From NCBI GenBank assembly GCA_965277875.1, contig CBDIDV010000002.1, positions 1,054,001 to 1,118,000 of the forward strand: a stretch of 64,000 nt of DNA, read 5' to 3'. This document shows, one piece after another, positions 16,123-24,448 of the stretch. Source of the DNA: CAWFQB01 sp965277875. GTDB lineage: Bacteria; Armatimonadota; Chthonomonadetes; Chthonomonadales; Chthonomonadaceae. Position numbers and translations under genes: made by a program. The notes beneath the pieces are model-generated. The model was not told where the DNA came from, made no database searches, and saw nothing but the letters and a program-made list of their open reading frames with translations. Every line of letters begins with the position of its first letter. Within the stretch, counting starts at the first letter, position 1.

Positions 16123-17147
16123 GTAAAACCATAGTGCTGGTGCTGCTGAAGCCCGATGATTCGGACGCGTGCGCGTTTCGGGACGTGCTGACAAACGATG
16201 CGGAATATAGCGATCTACACGACCGCGTTGATCTGCGCTTTGCGGACAGCGAGAGTGCTTTAGATATAATTGGGGACGTAGACGTGGCAGTGTGCGGCAA
16301 TCTGTCGCCGGAACTGCTGGACAAAGCGGCCCGCCTGAAATGGATCGCGTACTGGAGCGCGGGCATGGATGGCAAAGTAACGCCGCAGCTTGCATCGCGC
16401 AATCTGCTGCTGACCAATGCCAGCGGCGTACACGGCCCGAACATCGCCGAGCATATCATGATGTATATGCTGATGTTCACGCGCAATGAGCCGTTTTACT
16501 TCCGCAATCAACTGGCGCGGCAGTGGAAGCGCGATAACTGGGGGCAGGAAAAGTGGAATCGGCAGCCCGCCCGCAGCGGAACCAGTGAACTGAACGGACA
16601 GACTCTGGGCATTGTGGGTCTGGGGCGTATCGGGGAAGCCCTTGCGTTACGGGCCAAGTCGTTCGGTATGCGCGTGATCGCCACCAAGCGCGACCCCAAC
16701 GCGCGCTATGATGCGGGCGTCGCCCTGGATGCCGTGTACGCACAGGAGGATCTGCCGCGCCTGTTATCCGAGTCGGATCATGTGTGCATCGCCCTGCCGT
16801 ATACGCCCGATACGCACCACCTGTTCGACGCCGCTATGCTTGCCAACATGAAACCGAGCGCCTATCTCTACAACATCGGGCGCGGCAAGATCGTGGACGA
16901 GACCGCGCTTGCGACGTGCCTGCACAACGGCGCGATTGCCGGGGCAGGGCTGGACGTGTTCGAGACCGAGCCGCTGCAAGAGGATAGTCCGTTGTGGGAC
17001 ATGGATAATGTCATTCTCACGCCGCATGTATCGGGCCTGACCCCTCACTACTTTCCGCGCATGGCCCGTCTGTTCGCCGACAACCTGCGCCGCTTTTTGG
17101 CGGACGAACCGCTGCAAAACCTGTACGACCCGGAAAAAGGATATTGA
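16119..17147 (+). CDS. D-isomer-specific 2-hydroxyacid dehydrogenase
   Basis: Cytosolic NAD(P)-dependent oxidoreductase of the D-2-hydroxyacid dehydrogenase family (342 residues), interconverting a 2-keto acid and a D-2-hydroxy acid. The Rossmann motif is GIVGLGRIGEALALRAK (about residue 165). Catalytic Arg is in NIGRGKIVDE, catalytic Glu in DVFETEPL and catalytic His in ILTPHVSG, all in normal order and spacing. Divergence in the first 100 residues prevents assignment to glyoxylate reductase, phosphoglycerate dehydrogenase or others; the length and lack of an ACT domain argue against SerA. The start GTG overlaps the stop of the enzyme I-like gene, and the following amylase gene starts within 6 nt of its stop. 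The three genes are therefore probably one operon. Confidence 0.9.
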   Translation: MSKTIVLVLLKPDDSDACAFRDVLTNDAEYSDLHDRVDLRFADSESALDIIGDVDVAVCGNLSPELLDKAARLKWIAYWSAGMDGKVTPQLASRNLLLTNASGVHGPNIAEHIMMYMLMFTRNEPFYFRNQLARQWKRDNWGQEKWNRQPARSGTSELNGQTLGIVGLGRIGEALALRAKSFGMRVIATKRDPNARYDAGVALDAVYAQEDLPRLLSESDHVCIALPYTPDTHHLFDAAMLANMKPSAYLYNIGRGKIVDETALATCLHNGAIAGAGLDVFETEPLQEDSPLWDMDNVILTPHVSGLTPHYFPRMARLFADNLRRFLADEPLQNLYDPEKGY

Positions 17148-17152
17148 GTTCG

Positions 17153-19249
17153 ATGCTGAACAAAATGTCAGGAGGTGTAATCCGTTCTCACACTCCTGCG
17201 AAATTGGCAAACCGCCCTTCTAAACCGATGCTGTCCGCATCGGTTTGTTTTCGTGCCGTCCGCAGCTTGTGCGCCGTAGCGTACTTCTGCGTGGTGTTAG
17301 CGCTTTTGGCGGGGCAAAGCAGAGTCTGGGCCGCTGCCTATGATAACAATGTCGAGTGGGACGGCCTGTTTCATGATCAGGGGCCGCTGTACGATGACCA
17401 TGTGGAGCCGACCACGCGCACACCCGTGACACTGAAGTTCCGGGCGTTCAAGGACGACATCACGGGCGCGGCCATCAAATACTTTGACCATGCGGACGGC
17501 GGGCTTCACTATGTCGCGATGCGGCGGGCGGGACTGGACAAAACGGGCGTGTATGAATTCTGGCAGGGTACGGTTCCCGCGAGTCCGTCCGTCAAGAATT
17601 ACCGCTTTCAGATCGTGGACGGCACCAAAACGGTGTGGTACAACGCGCTCGGCCCGTCCGATGTCGAAGCGCCGTTGGGCGATTTTTACATTGTGCCGGA
17701 CTTTATCACGCCCGCGTGGATGAAGAACGGCATCGTGTACCAGATCTTCCCCGACCGCTTTTTTAATGGCGATACGAGTAACGATGTGCAGACCGGGCAG
17801 TACACGTATGCGGGGCATCAGACGCTGCATGGCGCGTGGGGCGGCTCGCCGTTCGCGCCTGCGCCGTATGACAACAATCTGCTGTTTTTCGGCGGCGACC
17901 TTGCAGGCGTGATTCAGAAAATGGATTACATTAAGCGTACAGTCGGCGCGAACATCGTGTACCTCAATCCAATTTTCAAGGCTCCCTCTGTTCACAAATA
18001 CGACACGCAGGACTACTACACGGTGGACCCGGCCTTCGGCACAAACGATACCCTGCGCCAGCTATCGGGCGCGGTGCATAGCGACCGCAACGGGCCGCGC
18101 GGCTATGTGATCCTGGACGGAGTGTTCAATCACACCGGCGACGCCAGCCCGTGGTTCGACAAGTACAATGATTACCCTAATGTGACCGGGGCGTATGAGT
18201 CGCAGATCAGCCCCTATCGCGCCTACTACGATTTTATGCAATGGCCGGGTAAGTACGCCGCGTTCTTCGGGTTTAGCAGTTTACCCAAGCTGGATTTCGG
18301 CATGGCGGGGTCGGCGGTGCGGCAGGTGATCTATGAGCGGCCCGACAGCGTGGCACAGATGTATCTAAGGCCCCCGTACAGCATTGACGGCTGGCGACTG
18401 GATGCGGCGCAGTATGCGGACGCGGGCGGCAAAGAGGGCAATGACGACACCAACCACGAGATATGGCGGGCGTTCCGGCAGGCGGTAAAGTCGGCAAAGC
18501 GCGAGGCCGTGATTTTGGGCGAATACTGGGGCTATGCCGTAGCCTGGACGGCAGGAGGCGACCAGTGGGACGGCGCAACCAATTTTGAAGCGTTCACCAA
18601 GCCGGTATCGCAGTGGATCACAGGGCAGGACTATGGCGGCGGGGGCGGGCCGCTGTCGGTCTCGCAGTTCGATCAGGCGCTCCGGGCGGGGCGGGCCGTG
18701 TACCCGACCAATGTGCAGCAGGCCATGAGCAACCACCTGTCCAACCACGACATTCGGCGCTTTGGAACGCGGGCGAACGGCGATCTGGACAAGACCATGC
18801 TGGCCCTGATGTTCCAAATGACGTATGTGGGAGCGCCGACGATCTACTATGGCGATGAGTACGGGATGCTGGGCGGCAATGACCCCGACGACCGGCGCAC
18901 ATTCGATTGGGGGCAGGGGACATTGGACAACCGGGCCGTGGCCCTGACGCACAAATTGACCGCTATTCGCCGGCAGTATTCAGCCCTGCGAACGGGCGGC
19001 TTTCTGACTCTACTGACCGATGACACCGCCAGAATATACGCGTATGCCCGCTGCGACCGCGCCAATCGCATCGCTGTTGCCTTGAACAATGACACGCTTG
19101 TGCATGACGTGGATGTTCCGGTCGGCAAAATGAGCGCGCCGGACGGCAGCATCCTGACCGACAAACTAACAGGCAAAGCGTATACGGTAATCAGCGGGCG
19201 CGTTCGCGTGACGGTGCAAAGTCATGGCGGCGCGGTTCTATGTCAATAG
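17153..19249 (+). CDS. Secreted alpha-amylase family glycoside hydrolase (GH13, neopullulanase-like)
   Basis: Exported starch/maltodextrin hydrolase. A hydrophobic signal segment (AVAYFCVVLALLAG) with probable cleavage near VWAA precedes a CBM34-like N-terminal beta domain (about residues 60-180). The (beta/alpha)8 domain begins at WMKNGIVYQIFPDRFFNGD. All four GH13 regions are intact: DGVFNHTG (region I), GWRLDAAQ with nucleophile D417, ILGEYW with acid/base E457, and LSNHD with D533. The N-terminal CBM34-like domain and QIFPDRF motif point to cyclomaltodextrinase/neopullulanase specificity. ATG 17153 is preferred over a TTG at 17144 that overlaps the previous stop. The N-region before the signal is unusually long (about 35 residues). 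The stop lies in a 12-bp tandem repeat. Confidence 0.93.
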   Translation: MLNKMSGGVIRSHTPAKLANRPSKPMLSASVCFRAVRSLCAVAYFCVVLALLAGQSRVWAAAYDNNVEWDGLFHDQGPLYDDHVEPTTRTPVTLKFRAFKDDITGAAIKYFDHADGGLHYVAMRRAGLDKTGVYEFWQGTVPASPSVKNYRFQIVDGTKTVWYNALGPSDVEAPLGDFYIVPDFITPAWMKNGIVYQIFPDRFFNGDTSNDVQTGQYTYAGHQTLHGAWGGSPFAPAPYDNNLLFFGGDLAGVIQKMDYIKRTVGANIVYLNPIFKAPSVHKYDTQDYYTVDPAFGTNDTLRQLSGAVHSDRNGPRGYVILDGVFNHTGDASPWFDKYNDYPNVTGAYESQISPYRAYYDFMQWPGKYAAFFGFSSLPKLDFGMAGSAVRQVIYERPDSVAQMYLRPPYSIDGWRLDAAQYADAGGKEGNDDTNHEIWRAFRQAVKSAKREAVILGEYWGYAVAWTAGGDQWDGATNFEAFTKPVSQWITGQDYGGGGGPLSVSQFDQALRAGRAVYPTNVQQAMSNHLSNHDIRRFGTRANGDLDKTMLALMFQMTYVGAPTIYYGDEYGMLGGNDPDDRRTFDWGQGTLDNRAVALTHKLTAIRRQYSALRTGGFLTLLTDDTARIYAYARCDRANRIAVALNNDTLVHDVDVPVGKMSAPDGSILTDKLTGKAYTVISGRVRVTVQSHGGAVLCQ

Positions 19250-19290
19250 GTTTGTCAATAGGTTTGTCAATAGGTTTGTCAATAGGTTTG
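19241..19290. repeat. 12-bp tandem repeat at the 3' end of the amylase gene
   Basis: The unit GTCAATAGGTTT repeats four times. The amylase stop codon TAG lies in the first unit, so slippage would not change the protein. Confidence 0.8.
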
Positions 19291-19334
19291 ATGCCTGGCG
19301 CTTGCTGTCCGTTTCCTGCGGTTGCTGCTTCGTG

Positions 19335-19343
19335 TGCTATACT
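19335..19343 (+). promoter_or_regulatory. Extended -10 promoter for the spoIIM-like gene
   Basis: TGC-TATACT (TATACT 19338-19343, with TG one base before) is an extended -10 box about 20 nt upstream of the ATG at 19364. No good -35 box is seen, as is usual for extended -10 promoters. The short distance implies a very short leader. Confidence 0.45.
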
Positions 19344-19363
19344 TATAGTCATGGATAACAGAC

Positions 19364-20371
19364 ATGGATGAGCGTGATTTTGTAACTAAAAAGCGCGAGA
19401 CGTGGGAGCAGTTGGGGGCGATTATCACGCGGGCAAGCGGGCGGAGCGGAACGCGCAGACTGTCGCGGGAAGAACTGCTCGCCGCAGGCCCGCTGTATCG
19501 GCGCGTGTGTTCGGATCTCGCCTATGCCCGCGCGCATAACGTCGGCGGCGACCTTGCCGCGCACCTCAACGATCTGGTCGGGCAGGCGCACGCCCTGCTG
19601 TACGGCATGGAGGCGGGGGGACAGAGAGCGCGGGCCATCCTGCAATTTTATTTGTTCGATTTTCCGGCCCTGCTGCAGCGCCGCCTGCGGTACTTCCTGG
19701 CCGCTATGGGCATCACTTTTCTGGGCGCATTTTACGCGTACTGGTTCGTGACTGCGTACCCTGCCCAATCCGACGTATTTATTCCTCCTCAAATGAAGGC
19801 CTCCGTGGAACAATGGAAGCAGGGAGCGGTCAAGCACGACAGCAGCGCGGAGTTTTCCGGGGCTTTGTTTACGAATAATCAGCGCGTCGGGCTGATCGCA
19901 TACGCGTCCGGGATCGCGGCGGGCGTACCGACGTGCTACCTGCTGTTCACCAATGGCAGCACGATTGGAGCGCTGGCCGCCGAGGTGACAATAGTGCATC
20001 AGCACGGCAAACTGTGGCCCGGCATTCTGCCGCACGGTATTGCGGAACTGACAGCCATTTTCATCTGTGGCGCGGCAGGATTATTGCTGGGCGGCGCGCT
20101 GCTGTTTCCCGGTCCCTACCATCGGGCGGACGCGTTTCGCAGGGCGGGACTGGACAGCATCTATCTCGTCCTGGGCAGCATTCCGCTGTTCATCTTCGCG
20201 GGTATCGTCGAGGGGATGTTTTCGCATCTCGGTCTTGCTGCGTGGGTGCGCCTGACGTTCGCGGGCATCAACGGTACGCTGTGGTATCTGTACCTGTTCG
20301 CGCCCCGTCGCGAGCCTATCATGGCAGGCGCGCGCCTGTCGCCCGGAACTACGCCTGCATTGAACGCGTAA
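19364..20371 (+). CDS. Stage II sporulation protein M family membrane protein
   Basis: 335-residue integral membrane protein of the SpoIIM/DUF95 family. In Bacillus, SpoIIM works with SpoIID and SpoIIP in peptidoglycan remodelling during engulfment, but this family is widespread in non-sporulating bacteria. The cytoplasmic N-terminus (about 110 residues) is helical and ends before the first TM (RYFLAAMGITFLGAFYAYW). It is followed by an extracytoplasmic segment and about five more hydrophobic helices. The GILPHGIAELTAIFICGAAG segment is the hallmark of the family: a polar-containing helix with His and Glu. The next genes (unknown protein, PBP2) fit a cell-envelope setting. No other sporulation gene is visible, so sporulation is not implied. 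Confidence 0.88.
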   Translation: MDERDFVTKKRETWEQLGAIITRASGRSGTRRLSREELLAAGPLYRRVCSDLAYARAHNVGGDLAAHLNDLVGQAHALLYGMEAGGQRARAILQFYLFDFPALLQRRLRYFLAAMGITFLGAFYAYWFVTAYPAQSDVFIPPQMKASVEQWKQGAVKHDSSAEFSGALFTNNQRVGLIAYASGIAAGVPTCYLLFTNGSTIGALAAEVTIVHQHGKLWPGILPHGIAELTAIFICGAAGLLLGGALLFPGPYHRADAFRRAGLDSIYLVLGSIPLFIFAGIVEGMFSHLGLAAWVRLTFAGINGTLWYLYLFAPRREPIMAGARLSPGTTPALNA

Positions 20372-20479
20372 ATTGCAACAGATCGCAGCCGCGCTAACGT
20401 TCATTTTTGCGACGCAAGGTGCGGCGTTCTTATACGCTGCCCGAAACATGATGGATTTGAAACACCGGAGTTTTTTCGC

Positions 20480-22492
20480 ATGACCTCATCCGAGCCGGGC
20501 GACTGCCCGCGCGATGTGCTTGCCGCGCTGCGCGCTCGCTATCCCGACGCCCCTTTTCTGGCGCTGGGGCAAACTGTTTTCTGGGATGAGCCGGTCAAGG
20601 CTGTACTGCGAAAACTGCTGGACGACAACCATTTGGGTGGTCAGATGGTGCTGGGCGTTCACGACACAGATTATTTCGCCAAAGCGCGTGTGCCGCACGA
20701 GACGGCGGGGCGTTTTGCGCTGATGCCGCACAACGATGGAACCACCAAATCGCTGTGGTCGGCGGCGGGAGAGATCTCCACGCTGTTCGGCAGCGAGACA
20801 TTTCCCTCGCGGCACGATTACGCGCGTTCGGGCGTCGCCTTTCGCAGGCTGGCCCGCGTCCACCCTGACGGCCCGCAGGCGTTTTTGGACAGCATGACGG
20901 AAGCCTGGGGCTGGCGCGGCCTGGTCTACACGGGAGCGCGCGACTTGATCGTCCATTATCTGCCGCTCAAAGAGGTGGGCGCGGGCGTTCTCGACATGCT
21001 CGTCTGGGGTTTTGATAACGCGCTCGCGCAGGTGGTTCCCGGCTGCTGTCAGGACGAAGCGCGGTCCGCCACGGATACGGTTCTGGGCTGGTGTCGGGAG
21101 TATATCCAGGCCAATCCCGATAAGAGCCTGTCCGATCTGTTTCAGTTTGTCCTGCCCCGCATGACTGAGCGTTTATTGGGCGCGGCTCCGCAAAACACCA
21201 CTGTGGATTGTACGGCCAATCTGTTGCGCCTGTCCCCCGACACGGCCCATCTGCCCCGGTTCCGGTTTGTGGACGTATTCCTCAACCCCAGGACCCGCGA
21301 TATAGCCGCGCAGGCGTACAATACCTGTCTTGCCGGTTCGGAAATATATACGCTGGATCGCTTTGGGGCGGGCGCGCTGCCATTCGATATTATTCTGCCC
21401 GACCGGGGACGCGGCACACTGCGCGTCACGCCGCGTGTTCTGTTCATCGAGACCCGGCAGCCGGTCGCCATCGCGCTCAAAAAGCCGATTGAGAGCATAA
21501 GCGAACTGGCAGAAATCTTGTGTCACAGTCTGGGCGACTGTGTGACCCTTGTGGGTAAGGCCGTGACGCTGGTTTCTATGCTGGCGCAGGAGTTTATTTT
21601 TGTTTTCAATGAAGAAGGCTCCCTGTACGTGACGCGCACCCGGCAGATGAACGACATGCTCGAAGCGCAGGGCGTGGCCTTAGACATGCGACCCATCCTG
21701 CGTATGCGCTACCATACCTGGGACGCGCTGGCTGTCGCCAAATCCACCCTGCGCGCCGCGCCGCACCTTGCCGCCACGTTCGGGCAGACAACGATTACAG
21801 CCTCCGACTTTGCCGCGCAGTGGAAAAACGTTTGTGCAGAGCAGAAGGTACTGTGCAGGCAGCTCGCCACGCTGCGCAAGCCGCTGGAACTGCTCGTGTT
21901 TCTTCAGTCGCGGGATGCGGGCGGGCCGTGGGAGGAGCGTCTGCAAACCTATCAGGCGGCGCGTCACAGTCTGCGCGTGATGCGGGAAAAGACCGAGGTT
22001 CTGCACTGGAACGCCCGCGCTTTGTACGGGGCGCTGAAGCAACTGGCGCAGCGCGCGAATACCGCTCAGGCCGACAAGGGCGCGCATTTTCGGGGCGTGG
22101 CCGAATGGACGCCCAACGAGATCGCGCGTCGCGCGGCCTACGATGGTGAACTCAAAGCGATCCGCCTGCAGACCCGCATCCTGAGGAACGAAATCACGTC
22201 CATTAAGCGCCGCAGGCTGCACATAGAACGCGACGAGGAAACCACGCGTCTGCGCGGTGTCATCGCCCAAATCGAACACGAAGCCGAAGCCGCCCGCCTG
22301 CGCCTGGTACGCAATGCGCTTCTTACCATAGAAGGATTGGCGCACACAAATCATCGCCCGTCTGTCTGGTGGCTGCCCCTGCTCGACCCGTCCGGCGACT
22401 GGTTCCGCCGCATCGCCGACACGACCGAACTGTATACCGAACCATTGCTGTCTCAGCAGGGAACAGGCATACATTCCGTTCCATCTGCATAA
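20480..22492 (+). CDS. Uncharacterised 670-residue cytosolic protein upstream of PBP2
   Basis: No family recognised. The start ATG at 20480 has GGAG about 10 nt upstream. The N-terminal half is mixed alpha/beta, with ALGQTVFWDEPVKAVL and GGQMVLGVHDTDYFAK near the start; the HDTDYF string could be a metal- or phosphate-binding loop. The C-terminal about 220 residues (from AQWKNVCAEQKVLC) are charged and strongly helical and likely form a coiled coil, with a Lys/Arg-rich patch SIKRRRLHIERDEE. There is no signal peptide or TM segment. The stop TAA shares a base with a possible ATG of the PBP2 gene (TAATG at 22490), suggesting translational coupling. That makes a role in cell-wall elongation plausible but unproven. 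Confidence 0.6.
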   Translation: MTSSEPGDCPRDVLAALRARYPDAPFLALGQTVFWDEPVKAVLRKLLDDNHLGGQMVLGVHDTDYFAKARVPHETAGRFALMPHNDGTTKSLWSAAGEISTLFGSETFPSRHDYARSGVAFRRLARVHPDGPQAFLDSMTEAWGWRGLVYTGARDLIVHYLPLKEVGAGVLDMLVWGFDNALAQVVPGCCQDEARSATDTVLGWCREYIQANPDKSLSDLFQFVLPRMTERLLGAAPQNTTVDCTANLLRLSPDTAHLPRFRFVDVFLNPRTRDIAAQAYNTCLAGSEIYTLDRFGAGALPFDIILPDRGRGTLRVTPRVLFIETRQPVAIALKKPIESISELAEILCHSLGDCVTLVGKAVTLVSMLAQEFIFVFNEEGSLYVTRTRQMNDMLEAQGVALDMRPILRMRYHTWDALAVAKSTLRAAPHLAATFGQTTITASDFAAQWKNVCAEQKVLCRQLATLRKPLELLVFLQSRDAGGPWEERLQTYQAARHSLRVMREKTEVLHWNARALYGALKQLAQRANTAQADKGAHFRGVAEWTPNEIARRAAYDGELKAIRLQTRILRNEITSIKRRRLHIERDEETTRLRGVIAQIEHEAEAARLRLVRNALLTIEGLAHTNHRPSVWWLPLLDPSGDWFRRIADTTELYTEPLLSQQGTGIHSVPSA

Positions 22493-22545
22493 TGCGCGGC
22501 CTGCCCGGACACGCTTGTTCTTCTGTTCCCTGTTCCCTAACCCCT

Positions 22546-24426
22546 ATGATTTCTCTTCCCGACCACATACCCGACCTGCGCAGGCTGAACGGATTTCGCG
22601 GCCTGCTCGCCCTGCTGCTCGCGGTCATCGCGCTAAGGCTGTGGTATCTACAGCTTGTCAAGGGTACGGAACTAACCGAGGCCTCGCTGACGCAGAGCGT
22701 GAAGCTGATCCGCCGGGTCGCGCCGCGCGGCACGATCATAGACACGAAGGGCCGGATACTGGCGACAAGCCGGCCCAAGTACGTGGTATCGGTGTCCCCG
22801 GACGACGTCAAGAAGCACCCCGAAATACTGCCCCGTTTGGCCCTGCTGCTGCACACCGACGAGCAGACCCTGCGCGACAAGGTGATTCCGACCCGCCTGC
22901 TGCCATCGGGAAAAAGAGTGGCTCTAAGGGGCAAGCCGTTCGATCCCGTGCCGCTTGACCGGGACATAAGTATCGAGGTGCTGTCGCAGATCGAGGAGCA
23001 GCGGCTGGACCTGCCCGGCGTCCTGGTCACGCGCGATCCCATCCGCTATTACAAAGACAGCGCTTTATGCGCCCATCTGCTTGGCTTTACCGGCCTTATC
23101 AGCTATGAGCAGCTAACCGACCCCCACTTTGCCAGCTACAACGGCGGCGACTATGTCGGCAAGGACGGGCTGGAGTTGTATTACGAGTCCGAACTGCGCG
23201 GGCAGGACGGCGGCGACGAGGTTGCCGTAGATGCGCGGGGGCGTATGCTGCGCAAGCAGAACGAGTACGCGCCTCAGCCGGGACATACCCTGCGCCTGTC
23301 CCTTGACCTGGATTTGCAGCGCAAGGCTTACGAGGAGCTAAAGGCGCAGTATGACGGTCAAAACGCCCTGCATCCGGGACGGCATACGGGCGCAATCGTC
23401 GCGCTCAACCCCGAAAACGGCGAAATACTCGCACTTGCCAGTATGCCCTCTTACGACATCAACTCTTATCTCGCCAACTACAATACCCTGCTCAAAGATG
23501 CCGATAAGCCTCTGTACAATCGCGCCACGAGCGCGGCCCTGATGCCCGGTTCCCCGTTCAAGCTGGTCACGGCGGCGGCGGGACTGGAAACCGGCAATGC
23601 AAGCCAATGGACGACGTACAAATGCGGCGGCAGCATGAAGATCGGGAACCGTCCTTTCGGCTGCGACGAGGTACACCATACGATTGCGTTTGAAAAAGCC
23701 ATTGGCGCATCGTGCAACGTCTACTTTTATAATGTCGGTCTGAATGTCGGCCCGGACGCGCTGGCAATGTGGGCGGGCCGCTTCGGGCTGGGCAAGAGAA
23801 CCGGTATTGACCTGCCATCGGGGTCTATCGGCCTGGTTCCGTCTCCCGCCTGGAAACAGGCGCACGCGGAAACCCCTGCCGACGGCAAATGGTATCCGGG
23901 CGAAACGGCGAATATGTCTATCGGGCAGGGCGGGCTGAAGGTCACGCCCCTGCAGCTTGCCGACTACGTCGGGGCGATTGCAAACGGCGGCACACTGTGG
24001 CGTCCGCATCTGGTACACTCCATTCTGGATACGTCGGAGCCGACCGTCCAGGTAGTCAAGAATATCGCGCCCGAAGCGCGCGGCAATTTAGGCGTCAAGC
24101 CCGAAAACCTGCGCCTGATCATATCGGGAATGCGAAAGACGATGGAAAAAGGCGGTACGGCATTTGCGAGCGCGATACCGAACCTTGATGTCGCGGGCAA
24201 AACCGGAACCGTGGAAATCAAAGATGGCAAGACGCCGAAAGGCACGCGCAACAGCATGTTCGTATGCTTCGCGCCCATAGACCACCCTAAAATCGCCATC
24301 GCCATCCTTGTGGTAGGCGGCGGCTACGGCTCGGAGACCGCCGCGCCAATAGGCCGCAGGCTGCTGGCGCAATACTTTCACATCAAACTCGACCCAAAGC
24401 AGACGGTTGTAGTTGCGCATGATTAG
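22546..24426 (+). CDS. mrdA: Penicillin-binding protein 2 (class B transpeptidase of the elongasome)
   Basis: Inner-membrane D,D-transpeptidase that cross-links peptidoglycan during elongation, normally with RodA and MreC. A single N-terminal TM (GLLALLLAVIALRLWYLQLV) is followed by the PBP dimerisation domain (RGTIIDTKGRILATS) and the transpeptidase domain. The motifs are intact: SPFK with nucleophile S336, SCN at S389 and KTGT at K552, numbered from the ATG at 22546. An ATG at 22492 overlaps the stop of the preceding gene and would add 18 residues; it is a real alternative. Length (626 residues) is normal for PBP2. RodA and MreBCD are not in the window. The Rho-like gene begins 22 nt downstream. 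Confidence 0.93.
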   Translation: MISLPDHIPDLRRLNGFRGLLALLLAVIALRLWYLQLVKGTELTEASLTQSVKLIRRVAPRGTIIDTKGRILATSRPKYVVSVSPDDVKKHPEILPRLALLLHTDEQTLRDKVIPTRLLPSGKRVALRGKPFDPVPLDRDISIEVLSQIEEQRLDLPGVLVTRDPIRYYKDSALCAHLLGFTGLISYEQLTDPHFASYNGGDYVGKDGLELYYESELRGQDGGDEVAVDARGRMLRKQNEYAPQPGHTLRLSLDLDLQRKAYEELKAQYDGQNALHPGRHTGAIVALNPENGEILALASMPSYDINSYLANYNTLLKDADKPLYNRATSAALMPGSPFKLVTAAAGLETGNASQWTTYKCGGSMKIGNRPFGCDEVHHTIAFEKAIGASCNVYFYNVGLNVGPDALAMWAGRFGLGKRTGIDLPSGSIGLVPSPAWKQAHAETPADGKWYPGETANMSIGQGGLKVTPLQLADYVGAIANGGTLWRPHLVHSILDTSEPTVQVVKNIAPEARGNLGVKPENLRLIISGMRKTMEKGGTAFASAIPNLDVAGKTGTVEIKDGKTPKGTRNSMFVCFAPIDHPKIAIAILVVGGGYGSETAAPIGRRLLAQYFHIKLDPKQTVVVAHD

Positions 24427-24448
24427 ACCGGTTAGTTAGAAGGCAAGT

